NCBI GenBank assembly: GCA_019915015.1
Contig: JAHBBC010000006.1
Location: forward strand, 186,001 to 250,000
DNA from: Auriscalpium vulgare
Lineage: Eukaryota > Basidiomycota > Agaricomycetes > Russulales > Auriscalpiaceae
Direction of reading: 5' to 3'
DNA length: 64,000 bases
Shown: one piece after another, positions 10,036-21,042 of the stretch
Layout: each line of letters begins with the position of its first letter
Numbering within the stretch: position 1 is the stretch's first letter
Notes under the pieces: model-generated
Seen by the model: only the letters and a program-made list of their open reading frames with translations
What the model was told of the DNA's origin: nothing
Database searches by the model: none
Program-made: the position numbers and the translations under genes

Positions 10036-11744
10036 TACATCTTGTTGTCGCAGATCTTGTATCGAGGGCATCTCAGACCCTCTCCCACGATTCATATCGC
10101 TCATCTTCAAGTATTGAGATCACTTCTTTTTCACTGGCGCCATCCGAGCAACACATTTACGTCGGTCTTCGCTCGGGAGAGATCATAATGTGGTCAAAGT
10201 CCAAGTCCAGTGCTGAGTGGCGACGCGCTTCGTGCTTTCTGGGTCGACACGCAAGCGGGGTCTTGGCCGTACACAGCTCTGCGCTGCTCGTAGCGTCAGT
10301 GTCCCAGGCAGACCTGAGGATTGGACGGCCTGACATCGACTCCTGCAAATGGGAAATCCATGGCCTCTCTCTCACCTCACAGATGGCGTTTGCAGCGAAC
10401 ACTGACCGGCGATGGACCTTAGCCATCCTTCAGGTGGACGAACGCTCCCTCAAGCAACGCTTCGCGGTGTATCACACTTCTGCCTCTGGCGCCTACCACT
10501 CTATCGTCATCCCCATTCCCAATAGCAAGGCAGTGCGCCGCAACCCAATATTCACTGTCACCCCTGACACGGAGACGCTGGTCGCCGTTGAACGAGACAA
10601 CATGTGTAGGACGTGGAATGCACGCACAGGTACTCTCTTAACAGAGGTTGCCCTGTCTGGCGCACCATTCAGCCGTCTCTTTTCGTCTATCTCTTTGCCG
10701 GCAGTGTCTCCGAATGGTCTGCTCCTGGCCGCGGCATCCGGTAGTGCACTGGAGGTCACAGAGCTGAAGCACAATGCTGGCAACCGTAAAGTAAAAGCGG
10801 ACAAGCGGCCGAAATTCCGCATTGTTACCTTAGCTTCGACATCCTCCGGCAAACTGTACGCAGGCGAATACAATGGGACCATACACCTCTGCAATGCCCC
10901 TCGCTTCAAGACATCCGAGGCTATCGGACGAGCGGAGGATACCATCGTCAAGCTTGCCGTCTCACCCGATGACACGAAGGTTGCAGCGTTGCTCAAGTCA
11001 AGCATCCTCCTATTGCTTGATCTTCGCACGGAGAAGTGCTCAGAGTGGAATTCTAGCTGGGGACAGTGGAAGCTAGGCGATACGACCGTCTCCGGGCCGG
11101 TTTTCTCCGCGTCAAGCGACTTGGTTGCGATCGCTTTCAAGCGGAAATGTGACACACAAATACGAATTGGTGTTTACAGGCTGAGTACCAAAAAGCAGCA
11201 ATGGGCCTGCCCCGAGCTGGGCAACAAATATTTTGACCCTTTGTGCCTCGTCTTCTCCGGCGACGAGACATTGGTATTGCTCGAAGCGCATAGGATGTGG
11301 AGGGTCACACTACACGACTTCCGTTGCTATGAAACACGCAATCCATGGAGTACGGGTCTGCCCGTCTCTGCGGCAACGGCTTACTTCACGGCAGATTTCA
11401 AGGCTCTTATCCAGCTCTGCATCCATCGCGGTCATCGCATAGGATCCTCGCATATATCTACGACACTGACTAGATGGAATCTAGAAGACGGACGCGCAGT
11501 CAATATCGATCCCACTGGCGACCCTTCCGCCATGAATCCAAGCCGACCTTCAGACACGCTGCTCCAGTGCCCGGACGAGGGCTGGGTATATTCCGTGGCT
11601 GGCAAACCGATATTTCGCATACCTCCTGCGTTTCGTGGGAACACGTTCAGAGGGTTGTATTGCAGGCGGACTTCGGCAGGAGGAAGACTTGCACTCGTGC
11701 GGGGCACGAGCCTCATGGTCATTGACTGTTCACATATGCTGTGA
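10036..11744 (+). pseudogene. WD40-type beta-propeller protein, 5'-truncated, ~570 aa left
   Basis: One uninterrupted frame ends at 11744. From about 10036 the protein looks genuine: repeated blade-like units with the pattern of WD40 repeats (ITSFSLAPSEQHIYVGLRSG, FTVTPDTETLVAVERD, PAVSPNGLLLAAASG, VKLAVSPDDTKVAALL), each followed by a W/D-D-L or T-W-N-A type strand. This would fold as a cytoplasmic scaffold or recognition propeller. Upstream the frame stays open only because it enters the GC-rich repeat block, and there is no ATG between that block and 10190. I infer that the 5' part was lost. In agaricomycetes such propellers are often the C-terminal part of NACHT or other STAND NLR proteins, but no nucleotide-binding domain remains to prove that here. 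Confidence 0.6.
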
Positions 11745-12415
11745 TTGCCGTGTGTGATTGCCACACCGGTGAGGCGCGGCCCAATAGTAAGTATTTGATC
11801 AGGACAGTAGCAGGCTACGCAACCCAACACTTCAACGGACGTGATACAGTCACGTCCTTACAGGGATATATGCTATTCTTAATGACCTCCATGACAGACT
11901 ACCTCTCGGAGAACACGTGTCCATTGAGCTTCATCATCCTGTTACCTGTACCACAGGACTTTGGGGTCGAATTCCAGCGTCGGATGTTCTTAGGATATAG
12001 CCGCTATCCCATGTATATACGAAGTCTTTCCGTATCTGATTGCTTCCAGACATTCTTCTGAATGTCTTTCTTTCCGAAGGACATCAGCAGGCTAAATCAA
12101 GCTCGGCAGTCTCCGGCAGGGCCCGGCGCCGCCGGCGGCGCCTGCTCCCCCTGCCCCGCGGCTCGCAGCACCGTTCAAAATCCGGATAAAATAGCTATAT
12201 TGCTGTAAATAATACACATAGTTGCAGGGCATTACATGATGCGAGGGACAGCACGAGGGAGCACGGAAACAACCAGAGAGCTCAAAATCAACGCCGCGCT
12301 GACACTACGAGAGGCAAGCCATCAGGCGCGACGATCGTCGTCGCTGTAGGGCAGGCCCGCGCTGTCAAGAGGGCGGCGGGACGTCGGGCGTCAAAGTGGT
12401 CCTTTTTCACGAGCC
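11745..12415. other. Intergenic, no gene seen
   Basis: Contains an 18-bp perfect palindrome GGCGCCGCCGGCGGCGCC at 12125-12142 and an AT-rich stretch around 12180-12240. No coding signal. Confidence 0.6.
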
Positions 12416-13236
12416 ATGAAGCCTCAGCGCAGGCCCCCGCCCAACGAAAAAAGCGGGCGCACCAAGGAGCGCGCCCCAGGAAGGGCACCACCGGTGGTAG
12501 CACATCGCGAAGGTGGCGGCGCCACTGCGAAGAGGCGCCGCCTCGAGCCATCCAGCGACCAAGAGGAAGGCGAGGGAAGCACACGGGACACGTCGCGCGC
12601 CCAGTCGGTCGCAGGGGACAGGAGTCGTGGCCGCACAAAGTCGATGGGGAGTGCGACACCGCAGAGCTTCCTTGATCCTTTTGAGAAGGACCGCGCGGCG
12701 AGCAGAAGGTCTAGGAACACGGATGGTAAGCCAATGCTCGCAGTGGATGAAGTACACTTACCTCTTTTGCGTCAGGCGCGCCGTTCCGTAGGGCCAGCCC
12801 CCTGGGTCTTGCGCGCTCGCAGCGCGAGCCGAGCGAGTTGAGAAGTGTTCACCAATGGACTGAGGAGGAAGTAGAAGCAGCCACGCAGCGTGCACAGGCA
12901 GACGGCGAGGAGGACCTGTATGCAGATGAGGACGAGAGTGAGTTCTCGTCCGCTGTGAGCACTGTTCACTCACCCGCTGCTGTTACAGGCCGCATTATCC
13001 GAGAGCGCGCGTATGCAAGGCAGCGCGAAGGCACACGTTCGCCTTCGGAGGACAGGTTTGAAGGTAAGCGCGCGACGTCGGCGGTGAGCATATGAAACTT
13101 ACATTTGCGTGCAAGACAACTATGGTCCCCGAATGCTGCGCCAAAGCCCATGTCAGCTCATATTCGGTGACTCAGCCTCAGTATCCCATCCACTATACTT
13201 AAGCACACTCCGTTTCTCCGACCTCACTCACTGTTT
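12416..13236 (+). pseudogene. Hypothetical gene cut off by repeat R
   Basis: Exon 1 is 12416-12725 (MKPQRRPPPNEKSGRTKERA), exon 2 12776-13063, and exon 3 from 13116. The introns are 50-52 nt, GT..AG, both phase 1, and all joins are in frame. The product is basic and disordered at the start (an R/K-rich K-R-R-R-L-E tract that could act as a nuclear signal). It then has an acidic helical stretch (TEEEVEAATQRAQADGEED). Exon 3 runs straight into repeat R at 13237 without reaching a natural end, and the frame then stops inside R at 13315. The gene is therefore 3'-truncated by the insertion, or continues on the far side of the 17-kb nest. No domain recognised. Confidence 0.55.
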
Positions 13237-15358
13237 ACGATTACTCTTAATCGTTTCTTTCTTCAACCAAGTCAGGCCAAAACGTGAACACATTATAAGT
13301 CGCTTTAGGAAATAGATCCCACGGTCAAGTCGCGTCGTCCCAACTGCCTTTTTCAGTAATTCTTAGCTAAGCAGGTCCTGCCGCACCTTGCAGGATCCTC
13401 ACACTTCAACTATAGCACTAGCATGGTTCTCATGACGAGTACTCTTCATTATGATTCCTCCTAATCATTTATTTCCTTCATCAGTCAGGCAAAATGCATG
13501 CATTAGAAAGATTGCTCTAGGAGATATGTCCCAAAGCTTGGACTAAAGTCAAGTCGTGTCATCCCACCTGCCTAATTCTGTAATTCTTAGCTAAGTAGCT
13601 ACTGCCTGCCCTGTGATTTACACACCTTTGCACTGCAAAGACACTCGTGTCTGCGAGTATTTTGCATTTTCCAAGCTAATTAGCATTGATATACACATGA
13701 TACCAATTGTTCTCAAGTCAGAAGAGAAGGCCTTCTAACTTCCCTTTTTGGTAACATGTTCCCACGGGGTGACAATGGTGAGGTTGGCAATTGGGAGGGC
13801 TCTAGTTGCTAACTACCATGCATTATATATACCAGAAGTGTTGAAAGGATGTTGATTATGTGAATAGCCAATAATATAATTCCTCAACAAGCGTGGGAAA
13901 ATGACGCAGTTGAATCAGGCAGACTGGGATTTTTGCCGGTCAATGAGTCATTGCTTACTAATCCCGGGGATAAAGTACCCGGTTACCCGGCAATTGAGCA
14001 ATTTTTAGCTAAGTAGCTCCTGCCCAATGCTTTTCAACACCTTCTCACTTCCAAAGACACTCATGTCTGCAAGTATTTTGCGTTTTGCAAGCTAACCAGC
14101 AACAATATGAACATGTTTTCAATTGTTCTCGAGTCAGCAAAAAATACTGCACGATTTCCATTTTAGGTAAGCTTTTCCCACGGGTAGGCCAAACACGCAC
14201 CATGACGCATCAACCGGCACTTTCGACTGTGTGCATATTTAAACGCGTCATGGTGCACAAACCCGGCTACTACAATACCCGGGCTGAATATTTATATTAA
14301 TAAAAAGTCGCACAGAGGGGGAATTGAACCTACAACCTCTTGGCTTTATATAACAACCAATAGTATTCACCACTACACTACAAGGCCATTTAGCTTTATA
14401 GGATATGTGCAGTAGTTGTTGACCTTCTATCTTCTCCTGCCCTACAAGACAGTTTGCTCTTTGCATCAATTTCTTTCCCCTTCTTTGGTACTTTGGGACA
14501 ATATATATATATATATATATAAAGCTACAATGATTGTGATTTGCAAAATGGAGGAGAATCACTGAAAAAAAAAGAGTTCAGAGGTCCTCGACCTGTGGGC
14601 TGCGGCGCCACCAGGTGCCGTGGCTTCGCTCTTGACTCCAACACTTACACATCGCCGCTGCTTCCCACAACATGTGGCGCGTCGTCGCTGTCGTGCTGAC
14701 GCGCCACGCGACATTGACAACGTGTATCTCAGCTTCTACTGCGCCTGTGGAGGCGGTTCTGGGCTCAATCGAGATATCCTATCATGACTGATTCACATAT
14801 ACATGCAATTCTATGGTGCTACTGTGGATAGAAATTACATACATGTGAAAATGAAATATAACTCTTTTGCCATGAAATACAGCATCAGATAAAACTCTTG
14901 GGCATCATAGAAATACATGACATCCAAGCCCTCGATTGAGCCCGGAACCGCCTCCATAGGCGTAGTGGAAGCCAAGACACACATTGTCGACGTCGTGTGG
15001 TGCGTCAGCACAATGGTGACGACGCTGATACACCTTGCTCCATGCTGCGAGGCAATCATTACAGAATTTTCACACTTTCATCAAGTCAACAGACACACAA
15101 TTCCGAAGATCGCAGCATCGCACAGCAGTGCTCCGACCACCCGATTAGTTCTTCCGACCGCTCGCAAGATTGGACTCTTGCAGAGCAGTCACGCAATCGG
15201 AATCATACCTTGGACACCACACTCGCGCCAGCAACACCGTTGCACACATCACACGCAGTCATCCAACCACTTGCTCATTGTTCCAACTGCCGCCACACGA
15301 CCTCAAGCACAGCATCTCCCACAGCTGTCATAACGCACCGGAATTCCATCAGACATTT
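13237..15358. repeat. Repeat family R, copy 1 (left part)
   Basis: Matches the R copies at 38972-41535 and 45803 onward over its whole length. It starts ACGATTACTCTTAATCG, which contains a CGATTA/TAATCG hairpin. It is built of diverged ~450-bp subunits, each containing a version of cttagctaagtagctcctgcc (about 13365, 13587 and 14003) and, in the later two, gacactcgtgtctgcgagtatttt. AT-rich against a GC-rich host. No protein-coding frame is shared among copies, so it is non-autonomous or relies on RNA features. It is joined to LTR E at 15359. Confidence 0.8.
14310..14388 (-). other. tRNA-like segment within R
   Basis: Read on the minus strand, it has an A-box-like TAGTGTAGTGGTGAATAC, a B-box GGTTCAATTCC, and a run of T (pol III terminator-like) right after. 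The anticodon arm is oversized and the T-stem mispairs, so it is not a normal tRNA gene. Equivalents occur in the other R copies. Confidence 0.55.
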
Positions 15359-16511
15359 TGATTCTTGGGATCGTTGTTTCAGCACGTGCGCCACATCTCT
15401 CCGACGTCTCTGCGACTTCCGAGTACCCCCACAGTTGCGCCATTGTCCTCCAACCATTGTCCAGCTCAGTGCTCAAGTTCGCGCTACATATATTCGATCC
15501 CGATCGTTCTGCGGTCGGACCAGCACTCCGATTATCCCTCCACCGCTCTGACCATTGCACACGCAATACCAGAGCATTCTTCCGACCGTTCGACGAGTCG
15601 CAAAATCGCAACACTTACCTGCAGCCCCCTCACACATCGGAGTGTATTCTACCACTCGCCAGCCACACCTCCATTGTCTCCTTTTCTAGTTGTAATGTCT
15701 TGTTCGACTCTGTAGGATGTCTCTCCCGCACTCCTTGATAGCGCAGATTGTTTTCCATGTGCTTGCACTGTCCTCCTGATAAGCGCTGATCACTTGCTCT
15801 ACATTGTTCTATACAGCCTCTTGACTCTCCTCCATTGTCTGTACCATGTGCAACTTGCACACCATCGTTTGCTTTTGTTCCGACCATTTTCCTTTATTCC
15901 GACTTCATTCTTGATCGGACTTGTACTGCAGCAGTCGAAACATATAAATAGCGGTCGCATCCATACTGCAATACAGATTCGGTTCCCCCCCATGGTTCAG
16001 ATCTCATTTGGAGCACAGCATCTCCGTCTCTATTGTATAGTTAGCTCGAGGCAAGCTCTGTCACCTTTGCCTTTGCCTTTGTCTTCGTCGTCGTCTCACG
16101 CACTCAGCTCATTGTTCTCCTCCCTCTCATCTTATTCCATCATCATTGCATCCGCTGTTGCCCTCGCACTTCATCGCTCCGAGTGTCTTGTGACATCGGA
16201 GATCACAATTGTGTTCCGCTCGTCCCGCAGCGATCGCAACATGAATCGGTGTACTTGCACCACTCATCCCTATCTTCCGCCCATCGCCCCCGCTCCTCTG
16301 ACCATCCACACGGTTCTGCGTCATTGCCTGCATGACTCATCGTTGCTCCTACCGTCTTGGGACATGAGAGATCCCAGCCTCGCTTCCATTTGTCCTGTCG
16401 CGGTTGCACCCTCGATCGCACTTACTCCCACCACTCGATCCGACATTCCGACCTGTGCCTCTACTCATCCGACCGTTCGCACGATCGCAACAGTTCAGCG
16501 TTGTTGACCGC
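15359..16511 (+). repeat. LTR E, left part (solo-type, split by element A)
   Basis: Its far end at 29592, read in reverse, starts tgacgggcac and then carries ggtagtaggg and cctagagcgctg, the same hallmarks as the LTRs of A and D. E is therefore a related LTR in the opposite orientation to A. It includes TATAAATAG at about 15943-15951 on the plus strand, fitting transcription in this direction. A is inserted in it with a CCGC duplication. No coding sequence is supported here. Confidence 0.6.
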
Positions 16512-18082
16512 TGATGGGCACCAGACGGTAGTAGGGCGGATATGGGTAGTTTCCTATCCCTAGAGCGCTGTCAGTGGTACCGCGTTGTTGTGCGAGCGAG
16601 TCGTCACGTTCCCAAAGGTTCGCGAAGTGACTCCACCGATACGTGGATCGTGGTCGTAACGAGGATTCGGATCGGAATGAGGGTTCGGCGTGTGCGCCGG
16701 ACCAGGAGACGAGAAGGAGTGAGCGTACGAGTCACCGAAGTGACGAACAAACGAAGTCGCGACGAGCGAGCTCCGAAGTTGGACGCGGAGGAACGCGGAA
16801 TGACGATGGAGGGAGGGAGAGAGAGATCGACGTAACACGAAGTTCGGCTTTATACGTTGATCGGTGCGATGGGTAGTTGGGTGACTTCGGACAACTTCGG
16901 ATTGAGGACGAAGTTATGTGTAATGGGGAACGCGTTCGTCGTGGGCCTGAACTTGAGGAGGCCTCGAAGGTGATATCAAAGTGGATGAAGGTCTGTCGAT
17001 GGCGGTGTTCGAGAGGCGAGGTTCGGTCGTCGATGTTCGAGAGGCGAGGTTCGGGAGACGAGGTTCGGAAGGCGAGGTTCGGAAAGCGAAGTTGGGGTAC
17101 GTGGTGCGAAAGGCGAAGGTCGAAAGCGAAGTCGAAGGCGAGCGTATTGCGGCGTGCGGCGTAGTCGAAAGTGAGGTTACGGGCGATAAGGAGGACGAGG
17201 GAGTACAACGACAGTAAGAGCTGTCGATGCGGGCGGTTTGCAACGTCTCTTTCGAGATGCTGACTATGAGGGGGGAAAGTAACTTTTTATTCGGTGTGCT
17301 ATCGAGTCGTATTTAAGCTACAACGAGTGCGAGACCGTATCGTACGGAAACGAACATAGGTAGGTGCGTACCGAGACGAAACACGAGCGAAGTGGATAAG
17401 GATCATGTGTCGCAAGTCGAGGTGGGTTGGAACGAGCATATGTAGCGAAGGAGAACTCTCATGGGGAACGAGAACGATGGATACCAAACAAACGATCAGC
17501 GCTGTCGCTACGATGTGATATACAGAAGGATGAAGTACGAACGATATTGTGGAGACGCGCCTCAGCGGTACAAGGCGCGCCAAACGTATACCCGCGAGCC
17601 GAAGTCGCAGCGAGTGGCGGACGATCTTCCGAAGTGGCTGGGAAGGTAGCCATGGCTTCGGGCTCGGTTCGCCTCGGCTCGGAAAGGTCGGGACGATAGA
17701 AGGGATCAATCGGGAACGCTATAAGTGAGGGGGAGAATCGGACAGGGAAGTACCGGGTGACAGCCGGTTATCTCGGAGATACGCTCACGGGGCGTTTCAC
17801 TACACTGATCTTGGTCCGGCAGCGACTTTGTGGCGTGTCTGCTGCTGATGGGCCGAAAGGTCTCGACCGAACCACGTGCGGGCGCCTCGGGATGACTGGA
17901 AACGAGGCCGAAGCGCTGGAAAGTTCGGAGCCGAAGTCACGTGACTTCGGAACTTTCCGAAGTGGCTGTGCCGAAACGGCGGAAACGACGGTCCGGAGAC
18001 CAAAGTCACGTGACTTTGGTTCGAAATGAAAAACCGAAAAGTCGCGGTGGAATCCCCACTCGACGGGGAATCAGGCGTATCA
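16512..18082 (-). repeat. Element A, 3' LTR
   Basis: 1571 bp, ends TG..CA, and pairs with 27662-29232. On the minus strand it has a weak TATA-like TTAAATA near 17310 at the place where LTR D has TATAAATA. A palindromic run (tcacgtgacttcggaactt and its partner) lies near 17938-18018. Confidence 0.93.
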
Positions 18083-18119
18083 CCTCCTCCATACTTTGAT
18101 AGTGACCGTCCACGGTCAC
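18083..18119 (-). promoter_or_regulatory. Element A 3' polypurine tract plus hairpin
   Basis: Read on the minus strand, the purine-rich ATCAAAGTATGGAGGAGG lies directly against the 3' LTR, the position of a plus-strand primer. Next to it is the perfect 8-bp stem hairpin GTGACCGTCCACGGTCAC (18102-18119). The 18-nt tract occurs again, identical, at 22512-22529 inside pol. Confidence 0.75.
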
Positions 18120-18564
18120 CGAGATGAGGGGAGATGTGATCCGAAGGCAAATGTGGCAAGTGATGGGAAGCTCGGGAAAAGTCGGAATTTGGAAGCGAAG
18201 TCGGAAGCGATGTCGGGGGCGAGAACCAAAGCGGCGGGCATGTCGGGATGATGATGCGATCATGATTTGCGCCGGGGGCCGAGGCAGAATTGATGAGCCG
18301 TGGTCGTGGGAGCGATCGGAATGTGGAGGGTAGAGGCGAAGTCGAATTGGGTCGATGACGTCGTGATGATGTCAGATATGATATCATGGTCTAGGCGCTA
18401 TTGGAAATAAACCCAAATCGGTGTACCTGGTTGCCGAGCGCGTTCGGCTGTGCGTCGCTAGCGTGGGATCAGGGTCGAGGGTCGGAAGATTTTTACGAAG
18501 TCGGCGGATGCCTCTTTGTTCGTCTTGGGGGCGCCTATTTGCCGAACAATGGGAGGGGAAAAGG

Positions 18565-18572
18565 GATAAAAG
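18565..18572 (+). promoter_or_regulatory. TATA-like box for the antisense gene of element A
   Basis: GATAAAAG lies 95 bp before the ATG at 18660, followed by a pyrimidine-rich leader (ttcctcccttcccctttact), a common fungal promoter layout. The stretch 18120-18564 has no gene. Confidence 0.4.
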
Positions 18573-18659
18573 GAGGCGAACTTTTCCGTGGTTCGCCTTC
18601 AACTTTCCTCCCTTCCCCTTTACTTCTCACCTCGGGCGCTCCCTTCCATAACCACTACC

Positions 18660-20624
18660 ATGTCGGCATCCACGTCCTCCAGGTCCACCAAGGCGAAGGT
18701 CTCGCTCCGCGAGATCCACCTCGGCCTCAACGGCATGCTCGACTCCTTCAACCCGGAGGCGACCGAAGACGCGAAGCGCGCCTGGTGCAAGTCCATCTTG
18801 CTCGGGCTGGTAAGTCCTCGTCGTCTTCGGTTGAGAACCTTTCGCTGACTTCGTCTCTCTAGAAAATGGGTCGGCCGCACCCGCAGTTCCAAGTCGAGCT
18901 CGGAGGGTGCCTAGCGCGCCTCCAGTACTATGCGGACCACCACGGCACGCCGGCGTGGGTCGACGACTCCGACGGCCTCCTGCAGCCGCTGCCTCCAGTA
19001 AGTCGTCTTCAGTTTGGTGACTTCGCATGATTGCTAACTCGGTTCGCTTCTAGAAACGCAGCGCCTTTGAGCTCATGCTCGAAGGGCAGCTCGCCGGCGA
19101 CGACGTCGAGCTCGACTTGGGCGAAGTCGACTACGGACCCGCGGGGGCGGCTATTGCCACGCTGCCTGTCGCGAAGTCCGAGGGTGAGTCCGAGGTGCCG
19201 GGCGAGGAGCTCGAAGACGGCGAAGTCGCGGACGACGAGCCCGCAGAGGACGAGCTCGCCGACGAGGAGAAGGAGGAGGATCTCGAGGCGAAGAAGACGA
19301 AGAAGAAGGCGACCAAGCACCTCGTCCTCGGGTTGGACGACCCGACTTGGGCGAGCGACGCGAAGTGGGGAGCGCAGTACCGGGAGGCCAACGCGCTCGT
19401 GAAGACGATCAAGACGGGGAAGTACGACTACGAGTCGTATGGTTCGGTAGGTCATTCGGCTTTGTGTCCTGGGTTCGGCGCTGACTTCGGCTCATTATCT
19501 AGGTGTGCGACTATTGTCGCGGGTACATCGCGACGCACGGGCACGCCTGCGCGCCGCAGATCGTCAAGATCCAAACGAAGGTGAAGGTGTCGTGCACCCG
19601 CTGTATGATAGCGGTGCACGGGTGTTACTGGACGAACGGTCCAGTTGTTGAGTCAAGTAAGTTCGGCTTTGTTCTTCTGCGTTCGAGTCGTAACTGATGC
19701 CTTTGTGACAGAGAAAAAGGGCAAGGCGGAAGATTCGGGCCTCAAGCGCGTGCCCGAGGCCTCGCCGGACCATGACGACGATGTCGTGCAGCCGGCGGCG
19801 AAGAAGGTGAAGGCGACGCCCAAGGCGACGCCGAGGAAGGAGACGCGCGCCCAGGCGCAAAGTAAGTGACTTCGTTTGACTTCGTTCGAGGAGGAGAGCT
19901 GACCCGAACCCACAGAGAAAAAGGCAGTGGTGTCGTCCGAAGTCAACCTGACTTCGGACGTCGAGATGGCTGGGCCGTCGCAGACGCAAGCGACGATGCC
20001 AGGTAAGAGCACGCCGCTCTTCCTGCCTAGTCCGAAGTCTGACTCGGAGCAAGACGTAGGATTCGGGACCGCGGGGGAGGACATGTGGGAGGAGATGGGC
20101 AAGGACCTTGAGGGTAAGTCGTCGCCTGATCGTGATCGCATTCCGAAGCTAACACAATCCTAGAAACCTCGGTTCGGCCTCCAAGCGCGCCGGTCGCGGG
20201 CCCGAGCAAGCCGAAGAACAAGGGCAAGGGCAAGGCCAGGGCGAAGTCGTCCCGAACGCGCCGCGTCATCCCCGTGCCCATCTACGGGAACAAGACGAGG
20301 GTGCGCGGGCTGCCTCAGTCCGACCGCTTCACCGACCACACCCTCCCCGAGCCGCCGACGATGGACGACCTGGAGGCCATGGCGAGGGCGATCGACGAGG
20401 TGCCGACGGACATCGGGCTCACCGAAGCTGAGCGCCGCATCGTCCGGATGATCCGGATCATGAAGGCCGACGCCATGACGCTCGCCTACCTCGTCCACAA
20501 CCGCATCATCGACCTTAACTGGGCCGAGACCCGGTACCTCAACCGGGCGCTGTGGGAGCGGTACAACGCGGGCGAACCGGTGACGCTGTACGGCGGAAAT
20601 GAGGACGACGAGTCGGAGGATTGA
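18660..20624 (+). CDS. Accessory zinc-cysteine protein carried antisense in element A, seven exons, ~546 aa
   Basis: Exons: 18660-18809, 18863-18997, 19054-19446, 19503-19656, 19712-19861, 19916-20113, 20164-20624. All introns are 50-56 nt with GT..AG ends and every join keeps frame. The N-terminus is helical (KVSLREIHLGLNGMLDSF), followed by a long acidic linker (~110-180). A cysteine module begins at exon 4, directly after a phase-0 intron: C-X2-C-X10-C-X14-C-X2-C-X6-C. Lys-rich, probably nuclear segments follow (AAKKVKATPKATPRKETR), and the end is helical (LTEAERRIVRMIRIMKADA). The spacing recalls fungal Zn2Cys6 clusters but with a longer first loop, so nucleic-acid binding is only an inference. 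It lies on the opposite strand to gag-pol between pol and the 3' LTR, tail-to-tail with pol. The matching gene in element B is at 51102. Confidence 0.75.
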
Positions 20625-21042
20625 GCGAAGTCGAGGGAAGTCGGCGAAGTCGAGGGGAAAGGGGCGAAGTCGAAAAGAAAAGGGGAAAGGGGGAGGAAAA
20701 TGTAAAATAGAATGATTGTGCTTGTTCTTGAGGCGTGAGCCTTGAATAGGATTCGTTTCTTGCGTTCGAACTGTGTGAGATCAACACGAAGTGAACGTAC
20801 GAAAGCCGAAGCGACTTCGGGACTCTGAAGCGCACACAGCTAAGTCAGGAAAGATGAAAATTCGATTCTTTTGTTTAAGTCTCAGTACTCCTTCATAGAC
20901 TTAGGACTTTGATCTTGAGTAGCCCTGCGCTACAGCGGTAAACGCGAGCGACTTAGTATAGTACAAAAGAAATGAGATAAGAGACACGATGGGGAGGAGA
21001 GGGAAGTGGTGTGGATTCTGGAATGTGCGACCGTGACGTTCT
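20625..21042. other. Convergent 3' region between antisense gene and pol
   Basis: Purine-rich gcgaagtcgaggg repeats right after the accessory gene stop, then AT-rich sequence with possible poly(A) signals in both directions. No gene. Confidence 0.5.

Noticed and set aside
14310..14388. Functional tRNA gene
   Set aside because: The anticodon loop is too long and the T-stem mispaired; kept as tRNA-like only.
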